Of a stretch of 64,000 bases of DNA, positions 56,795 through 64,000 are shown piece after piece. Origin of the DNA: Delphinus delphis (taxonomy: Eukaryota; Chordata; Mammalia; Artiodactyla; Delphinidae). The notes beneath the pieces were generated by a model. It saw only the letters and a list, made by a program, of their open reading frames with translations. It was not told the DNA's origin and did no database searches. How positions within the stretch are numbered: the stretch's first letter is position 1; each line of letters opens with the position of its first letter. Made by a program: the position numbers and the translations under genes. The DNA lies in the NCBI RefSeq assembly GCF_949987515.2, contig NC_082692.2:92389488-92453487 (forward strand). The letters run 5' to 3'.

Positions 56795-58335
56795 TGGAGA
56801 TATTAGAGGATCTTCTGAGTCACTGAAGATCTCTCCTGTGATAAGCCATTGGCTTTTCGTTAGTTTGGATCAACTGATTTTTTTTTTTCAGCTTGTAATA
56901 ATAACAAGGTCCACTGTAACTACAAAAATACCTTTGCTGTTGAAATTCATCCAGAAGAACAACTTCTTGATTGCAAGTCCTTTCTAACCCATTTTCATTG
57001 AAAACATTATAACATCATTTTGGATAAAGCAGGTTTCTTGATTCACCAACTATCACATTATAGCAGAACAGACTGTAATTACAAGTGTGACAAATATTAT
57101 AAAGGAACTGGGAAGGATGCTAGGATATCTATATTGGGGTGTTCTAGCTGCAGTACGTTTGGATAGAAGTCACACTGTTTTTTTTTCTGCTCACTCACCC
57201 CAATCTTACATTAGTACATAAGATAGTATATCTCGGAACAGAAAATCTTGAAGGGGGGTAGCGTTATTACCTCAAGCTCTTCCAATAGCTAAAGCCAGTG
57301 AAACTGCACATTCTACACACATCTCCAAATATCAGCCCTTTCACTTCCGGCTCATCATTTGTTTATAGCAAGCGGAAGGAGAAAAATTATTACTTTCAGA
57401 TTGCTATAATGCTTTACACTATTGGGCTTTTTAAAGGTTGTAAGTGAATAAATTGAGCTTTTGTGTAGGCATGTTTCTTTTTTTAAATTGTTTGATATGA
57501 GGTTAAAAACTTAATTACGTAAGATTCTATAGAAAATAGATTCTCTCTGCCACTTTTTTTTTTTTTTTTTAAAGAGCGATTTTCCCATCTTTTGAGTGAC
57601 AATATCGGAAAATACAGAAAATCACGGGAGGGAGAATTTCAGTTCGACCTCCTTGATTAATTTCCTTCCATTGTGTATTGGCCTCCTTGTTCAAATTAGA
57701 AATTTCCATGGCTGACAACAAAAGCATTAATCCAGTTGTTATTCTAGGTTCCTTTGCCACTTAAAATTGTGGAGTTTGTGTTATCTTTAGAATGAGAAAG
57801 GACCTTGGTACTTAACCTGGCCCAGTGGTTCTGCATTCTGCGGTGGGCTCAGCTGTGGAGTTACCATCGTTCGAATCCCCCTTCTTTAAGGATGTCTGTG
57901 CTTAGTAATCTTCCAGTCAACATTTGTGCATGAGATTTGGCCGTTGATGGCTATCCTCATGGCCATAATGAAATGTGTAGTTTCCAAGGAACAACGGAAG
58001 AATTATAAAATGACTACACATCAAGAAGTTTTTCTTATTGTAGTCTTTTCATTTTTTTTTTTTTGGTGCCTTTTACATTTTGTCTGTGTGAGCACAGAGT
58101 CCTTGTTACTGGTTTGTATAGAGATAGACCAAATGAGGTAGATAACAGTGAACTTGACAGTGTCGTCAAGAGGGTAGGACTCAAGGGGTCAAGGCATCTT
58201 TTGTCTTGTAATTTTGAGGCTTCTACAGTTCTGACTAGAACAAAAATTTGACCCACGTGTTGCTGCCAATTTTGACTATCAAAGTATTTCATTTGGTTCT
58301 ACCCAACCAACTTTATGTTATTCCATGGCTGTTAT
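56795..58335. other. Unassigned AT-rich sequence
   Basis: About 1.5 kb. T runs at 56878-56888 and 57555-57570. A MER5-like piece may lie near 57820-57890 ('ccagtggttctgcattctgc'). No exon signature. Confidence 0.4.
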
Positions 58336-58339
58336 GACC

Positions 58340-58575
58340 TGAGCATTTTGATACGAGGAAGGTCCATTTGTGCAGTGACTTCATGTGACTTGGGGTCAGA
58401 TTGCCTGGGTTTGATTTCTAGCCCATGGCTCATCAGCTATGTGATATTGGGAAGATTACTTAACCTCTCACAGCCTTCTAAAGGATGTGTCCCTCTGATG
58501 ATGAAATGAGATGATATTGCAAAGTACTTAAATAGCAAATAGAACATTGTAAACACTTAATAATAGTAGTACAAT
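58340..58575 (+). repeat. MIR SINE, sense
   Basis: 'cagattgcctgggtttgatt', 'tcatcagctatgtgatattg', 'gaagattacttaacctctca', 'cattgtaaacacttaataat'. Confidence 0.85.
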
Positions 58576-58654
58576 CGAACATTTGTTGAGCTCTACATTC
58601 TTTTTCATATAATAATGATCATGATACCTCACTAACATCAATATATACTTTAAA

Positions 58655-58725
58655 TCCTTGTTTTATATACTATATATAATAAATGTTATATATTCTATAT
58701 TATATATATTCTATAGCTTAAATGT
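58655..58725. repeat. AT-rich TATA-type low-complexity tract
   Basis: About 70 bases built almost entirely of TATA, TATATT and TTCTATA units, partly self-complementary. Confidence 0.8.
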
Positions 58726-58729
58726 TTAG

Positions 58730-60840
58730 AATAATAGATCAGCATCTATTAGATCATGTTGATCCTGTAACTTGACCAGAGCTGTCACCATGGAAAAGTG
58801 TTTTTCCTTTGGGGATGAATGGTTGTGGACTAAGGTTGGTGCTTGGCTTGGAGGTGCTTAGAGAGAGGAAATATTGGTCAGTCACTGAGTACGTCCTTCT
58901 TTGGTGGTTTCCCTTTAGTAGAAAGTCTATTACTGATCTGGGTTCCTTTCTGTAGGAAAGTTCATTTTAGACAGTGGCACTGAGCTTGAGTTTGTGTTTA
59001 ATGATAGAGAATTGAAAAGTGTTATTCTCAGAAGGCATGGTAGGTTCTTTTTGGTGCTGTATAAGATGAGGTTGGACATAGACTTTAAGTGGAATTATTT
59101 GCCCTCATTGCTTTGTCTTTAAAGCACATCCCACCATCTGCAGTTTATAAGCATATATTATCTGGATTGGATAATTAGATATAACTGCATTGTGAATGTT
59201 AAATCAAGCCTTTTTTCCCCTTAGGATATGTTGGAAGACCCCCGATGGAGAATCTTAACAGTAATAACATTAAGTGAGGAGGAAGGATAAGGGTTCAAGT
59301 TAGTTAAATAAGGAATTGGTTGGTTGATGGTTCAGAGAAGTGGTTTTCAAATTTACTCATCCAGCTACTTCTTAGGACCCATGTCACCCTTTCGAAGGGG
59401 AGTCAGAGCAAGAGAACCCCACAAATTCCCCACATTGTAAAAATTACCAAGCCAGTTATTCAAAGCACCATAGTTATGTAATTTGAACACGTATTACAGG
59501 GAGGTTATAGATGAGCAGAGCGGAGAGTTTGCTGCTCTGGGGTTCTACAAGCTCACTGATTTTGCAAGTGAAGGATGTGGTTTTCGCCTTGCTATCCCAC
59601 AGGCTTGTTAGTAGTACCCCACAACCGTCCTTATCCCCAGCCCCTTGCAGGGACAGAGTTTCCCCGGCTGAACGGATCAGAACAGATCCTCTCAGTGGAC
59701 AAGCCACAGGGACTGAACTAAGCATGCCCAGCTTCTCCCAGTCCTTCAATCCCTGAGGGGGGCTTCCTCCTGCCAGGAAGAGGGATTGAGGGGGACTGGA
59801 GAGAAGCTACCAGTGTCACCCTTGGGAAGATGCCCCTACCCTCAGGCAAGAAGAATGAAGATTCCCGCCTTGTCCAGCAAATACTTATTGGTTCTCTAAA
59901 TACCAAGCAGTACGTTCCGTGCCAGAGCAGTTAATGAAACTCTGTACCGCTGGACTCCGTAACCCTTAGGGCTTAACTGTATTGACCCTGGGGATATAAA
60001 CCAATCCCCACACCCCCCAGGCACCAAACTGAAATATTTCAGAAGTTTCAAATACTCCCTGTTTCAGGTACTGGTAAAAATTCAAAGTAATTCCCCTAAG
60101 AAACACTTAGAAGCCACCCAGATCCGTTCTGATAGCCCAGCCATCTTGCAGAGTGTTTTTGCTGAGGCAGCATGAGTAGGGTGCAGGAGAAATGTCAAGT
60201 GTCCGTCCCTTCTGAGCTACCGAGAGGCCATGAGGTTCCTGCCTAAGGGGGCTGTCTGTACGGATGAGACACATGGACGGTGACTCTGTGGTCTTACGTC
60301 GTGAGGTTAGCTCTGTTTTGGGGGCTTCAAAACTCCCAGGAAAGATTTCTTTGTTGTTCCCAGACCAGTGTTGTATACATTGGTCATTTTTACATAATTT
60401 TAGGTTGCTTGCCGTATTCTATATAAACCTCGGTTTAGGAAAATTTAGCTTGGTAGTGGCAGTCTATATTGGGAACCATCCCTTCTCAGTATTAAATGAG
60501 TCTGGGACAACGGGCAACGCCCACCCCATTACAAGATTTTTATGAAGCAAACATCTATTTTTGCTTTGTGCAGACTCTACTATATGAAGGGCTGAAAATA
60601 ACCAAATGCTCAGACACCATTTGTAATGCAAAAAATGACCGTAGGGGGAACCGTGTTTTTTGCTGCCCTGGTTATGACTAACTAGTATAGGTCATAAATT
60701 GTGCCCTCTAGAACCAGTTTTGCTAGGTCATTCCAAGGTTTTTTCTGGTATTGGAGGAACCTGCAGTTTTTCCTGTGGACCTGAAATGTCCTCTTGTCCA
60801 CACAAACTGTGAAGGAAACTGAAAATAATTTAGAGAGGAA
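58730..60840. other. Unassigned intronic sequence
   Basis: About 2.1 kb with balanced composition, especially 59.5-60.5 kb, and no transposon I can name. No splice-bounded coding segment recognised. Confidence 0.4.
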
Positions 60841-60850
60841 GGCTTTTTCT

Positions 60851-61048
60851 TTTTTTTTTTTGTGGTATGCGGGCCTCTCACTGTTGTGGCCTCTCCCATT
60901 GCGGAACACAGGCTCCGGACGTGCAGGCTCAGCGGCCATGGGGGCCCAGCCGCTCTGCGGCATGTGAGATCTTCTTGGACTGGGGCACGAACCCGTGTCC
61001 GCTGCATCGGCAGGCGGACTCTCAACCACTGCGCCACCAGGGAAGCCC
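60851..61048 (-). mobile_element. CHR-2-like SINE, antisense, internally deleted
   Basis: T-run start and gggaagcccc end as in the other copies, but 'ggccatggctcac' is shortened to 'ggccatg' (about 60934-60944), a deletion of about 8 bases. The flanking duplication is ctttttctttttt-like, hard to separate from the T run. Confidence 0.92.
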
Positions 61049-61065
61049 CTTTTCTTTTTTTAAAA

Positions 61066-61115
61066 AAATTTTTATTGGAGTATAGTAGATTCACAACGTT
61101 GTGTTAGTCTCAATA
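61066..61115 (-). repeat. L1 3'-end scrap, antisense
   Basis: 'tttttattggagtatagtag' and 'acaacgttgtgttagtctc' are the reverse complement of an artiodactyl L1 3' terminus. Only about 50 bases remain next to the SINE. Confidence 0.65.
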
Positions 61116-61119
61116 GAGT

Positions 61120-64000
61120 GACAGATGTAGATGACGCTGTTTCTTAAGCTATGGCACGCATGAGGCTTGCAGACTCCAGAGCGCCCATCCTGGCCTGCAT
61201 TGTACTCCCAAGGAGTGTGTTTGCCAGTGTTCTCAAACCAGCATCAGAAATCAAGTTCTGCATTCAAAAGATAGACGCTTCTGATTTTTATCAGATAGGC
61301 AAGTTCCCTATCCCCCTAGCACATACACAAGCTTTCTGATCCAGAAACGTCGGCGCGCGCCAGAGGAACAGCTGGTTATTTTAATGCCTCAAGCCTGTTC
61401 CTGCTGCGTCTATAGGACAATGCTTCCCCCACCCAACCCCCCAGCCCCACAGTCTGACTATGTCCAAGGGGAGCCCAGTTGACCCACTTCTCCTGTGTGC
61501 TGTGGAGAATGGATAGTCACCAACTCCGTGTCCCAGCCGCCAGCAGAGGTGCAGTTACAGACAGACGTAGACTTGAGCGTTTCTTGTAGCATTGTGATAT
61601 GTGTTTTCATCTCCAAACTTCAAGAAAGAAAAAAAAAAAAGATCCAGGATGGTAAGTGACTGTCCAGGTTGCATTAGCAGGACGTGGACACAGAGGAATC
61701 ACGTTCTGTGTTTCAAGCTACTGGCAGTTGACTGGACATTGCATTTTCTCTGAGCCTCTTAACCTTTCAGTGCATCCCTTCATGGCTGTGAAAGTTTCTT
61801 ACCATCTGTTTGATTTTCCTGTGAGATGATTAACTTTCAGAAACCTAAATGACTCAAGGAAAGTGAAAGCAATACTAGACTTTCTGGAAAAATTTATGGA
61901 ATGTGTCATTCTTCTCCCAGTGACGTGTGTGCTTTAGCGAAAATGCCTCCTTTGCTGTAAGAAGTCTGTACTCTTTGGGCTGGTGGTTTGTCTCAAAAGC
62001 TGCAGAAGACAGTGTCAAAGTCTAAATCACAACCCTAGAGAGATTTTTTTTACCCCCAGCCTTTATTTTAGCAACCTTTGTCTCCAATTTCATCTCTGGC
62101 ATGTAAAAGACTCATGGCATAAGGGGGGAAAGAAAAGTTGATTTATAAAAATCAACCCATTTCTCCTATCAAGGAGATGGGCTAAAACAGGAAATTGGAT
62201 GTGGAACTTCTTTGGAAGAGAAGAAAATAGAGTTAAATAATTTTTTTTTTAATATTTAAATGCAGGTAGTCTCATAAATATTTCCTTTGAAAAAAATTCA
62301 TTGGATAACCTTATCTATTGATATAATAACGTCTAACTATATGTTATATCTGAACTGTTTGCTCTGAAGCTATTCATGTATGACATTGAGAAAGAGTTAG
62401 GATTTGAATCATAGCAAAGCCTTGTTCCAGTCTGAGTTACGTGTTTCACAAGAGAACGTTTGGGCAGCCCAGTGGGTTTGAAACTTCCTGAAAGTTGCAC
62501 GGGCTGGGATCTGTGCATTCCGGGCCTCTCTTTGGCAAAATATTCTTTCCTTTGTGGTTTCTTCACATTTTCTCTTTGCATTTGCAATCCATGCCGGTAG
62601 AATTGGGATACTCAAATTTCTATGATCCAGCTGGCTAGTTTTAGGAAAGATACAGCTTGAGCCTGTTCTTCCTTGGCTTTTCGCTTTCACTTGCCTTATT
62701 TGGTAAAGCTGTGGGCTTCGTTGTTCCTGGAAAGGGCTGTTTCACCAGTTTCAAGGACTATTTCCCACTCGCATCTAGTTCGGAGCTGGGAACCAGAGCT
62801 CGCTGGTCGCTCTGTGGTGTCTGTTCCGAGCTGGGGCAATTGCAGGGTTGGAGTAGCCTTAAGAATCCTCCATGTATACAGGGCTGACGGTGATGTATCC
62901 CTCCCTAGTGAGAGGTTGGCACGTAATATATATAGTGCAGTGTAAACTTCCTTTTGAAACTGGGACTCATGAAAGATGCTGGCTTTTTTGCTTTGTCCAG
63001 GGCCTGGAATGGGCATGCCCTTCTCCCTTTTCCCTGTATCTTGTTATCTAGATTACCTTTCCCCCAATTATTATTTCCGGTTCTGCTTTCTCCCTACTAC
63101 TTTGGGGGCTTTTTCCTATCCCTTTTAAGGAACCGATAATCTTGCTCATATGAGAGCTCCACATCCCAGGTTTTAATAGAGCTCACGGTTTAATATTCGG
63201 TAAGTACCTCTTTTGATGTTATTTATAGGAAAACGTATTCTTATCGTGTTTGTGGTATATGAAGTCATGTTCTTAGCACACCCACACCACCTTTCTGACT
63301 ACACACCCTTCTCTTGTTTCTAAGGAGCATTGCTTTTAAAAATAATTAGCATAACTTTTAGAGAGATGAGAAGGTGGGCCTTATTTCTTGGGGCTTAAAT
63401 TTGTTTTCTGCTTTAGCATAAAAAGGAAGTTTGTAGACCCCTAATCCTCAAAAAGATAGTTATATTCTTTCTGATAAAAGATGAGGATGGAGAGGGGGGA
63501 GGAGAGGAAGTGAGGTTGATGTAACCTGATCCTTCACTCTTTGCCAAAAGAACAGTCAACTGTTGTTGTTGTTTTATAAAGTACAAGGAAGTTGATTTCA
63601 TTAAGAGTTTGGAGGGAGGGGGCAAAGGAAACATTTTTTCTTTTTAACCTCCCAGAACACAGAGGCTGCCCCTCAGTAGGAGAAGCAGCGAAACTCCTGA
63701 ACTGAGCTCACTTTCATTTTCAAGGGCCTCTTGTGGAGCATTTTTTCATCTTTGCTGCAGAAAGAAAGGCTCCCTCTTCTTCTTCCTTACCCTGCAGTTC
63801 ATTTTGGGGGTGTGTGTGGAGTTAAGGGATGCTTAACATCACCAGGCATCCCCAAAACGCTAATGGACAGGCACAGATGGGCCATCTAGACATTTACTGG
63901 GACGGAAAAGCCAGAAGGAGGAAAACAGAAGGGCAGCCTCTGAAAGTTAAGCACCAGAGTTAAACCTGACCTGACCTCTGACAATGTATTACTCTGCTAC
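61120..64000. other. Unassigned intronic sequence to window end
   Basis: About 2.9 kb with no nameable transposon. It includes a CpG-dense spot at 61349-61361 (CGTCGGCGCGCGC), an A run at 61629-61640 and a Y/R-rich stretch at 63480-63520. No exon recognised. Confidence 0.4.

Larger units (their letters stand above)
7343..64000 (+). other. ITPR1: Large ITPR1 intron (5' part)
   Basis: Everything after the GTAAGT donor at 7343 appears to be one intron, open at the window's right edge. I looked for the expected next exon (codons for CLFKLCPMNRYSAQ) and found none. A very long intron at this position agrees with what I recall of the human gene. The contents are listed separately. No independent gene nested in it could be supported on either strand. 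Confidence 0.8.

Noticed and set aside
1739..61048. tRNA genes, because the SINEs carry Pol III A and B boxes
   Set aside because: The boxes are part of tRNA-derived SINE heads; no cloverleaf with intact acceptor stem and anticodon loop is present.

Overview
The window is mammalian nuclear DNA, most likely from a cetacean. Eleven copies of one tRNA-derived SINE are present (tail of about 200 bp body, Pol III A and B boxes, A-rich end, intact 12-17 bp target-site duplications). It matches the CHR-2-like SINE of whales and dolphins, and one CHR-1-type copy and an artiodactyl-type L1 3' end accompany it. I see no BovB, Bov-A2 or pig PRE1 copies, which argues against a ruminant or pig. The older background is general eutherian: MIR, L2, MER5, L1M and MaLR/MLT1.

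Only one protein-coding gene can be supported: the start of ITPR1, the type 1 inositol 1,4,5-trisphosphate receptor, on the + strand. Its initiator exon (coding part 2873-2964) encodes residues 1-30 and two bases of codon 31. The next exon (7272-7342) completes Gly31 and runs to the first base of codon 55. Both lie in the N-terminal beta-trefoil suppressor domain. Both have canonical splice sites and join in frame. No further ITPR1 exon was found, so 7343-64000 reads as one intron of at least 56.6 kb, and 1-2856 as the end of the upstream intron with no recognisable first exon or CpG-island promoter.

Layout. 1-2856: upstream intron with a MIR and a SINE. 2857-7342: the two exons and a 4.3 kb intron holding MIR, MER5, L2 and SINE pieces. 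7343-21100: intron with MER5, MIR and L2 remnants and a unique block around 14.0-14.8 kb holding an RFX-like palindrome. 21131-25350: a young 5'-truncated L1, an MLT1 LTR and an old antisense L1 with another L1 3' end nested in it. 25-36 kb: mostly unassigned, with SINEs, MIRs and an MLT1 LTR. 36-40 kb: antisense L1M and two SINEs. 40-50 kb: MIR and antisense L2, two of them interrupted by younger elements. 50-54 kb: a SINE and a sense L2 broken by a CHR-1-type SINE and an antisense L1M. 54-64 kb: largely unassigned single-copy sequence with MIR, MER5, one SINE and small repeats.

No tRNA, rRNA, CRISPR or convincing non-coding RNA gene was seen. The most interesting structural points are the oppositely oriented SINEs flanking the ITPR1 exons, a C-rich/G-quadruplex-capable tract just upstream of the start exon, a perfect RFX-type inverted repeat, a diverged local duplication at 41.3/41.9 kb, and a few repeat-free blocks that deserve conservation checks.
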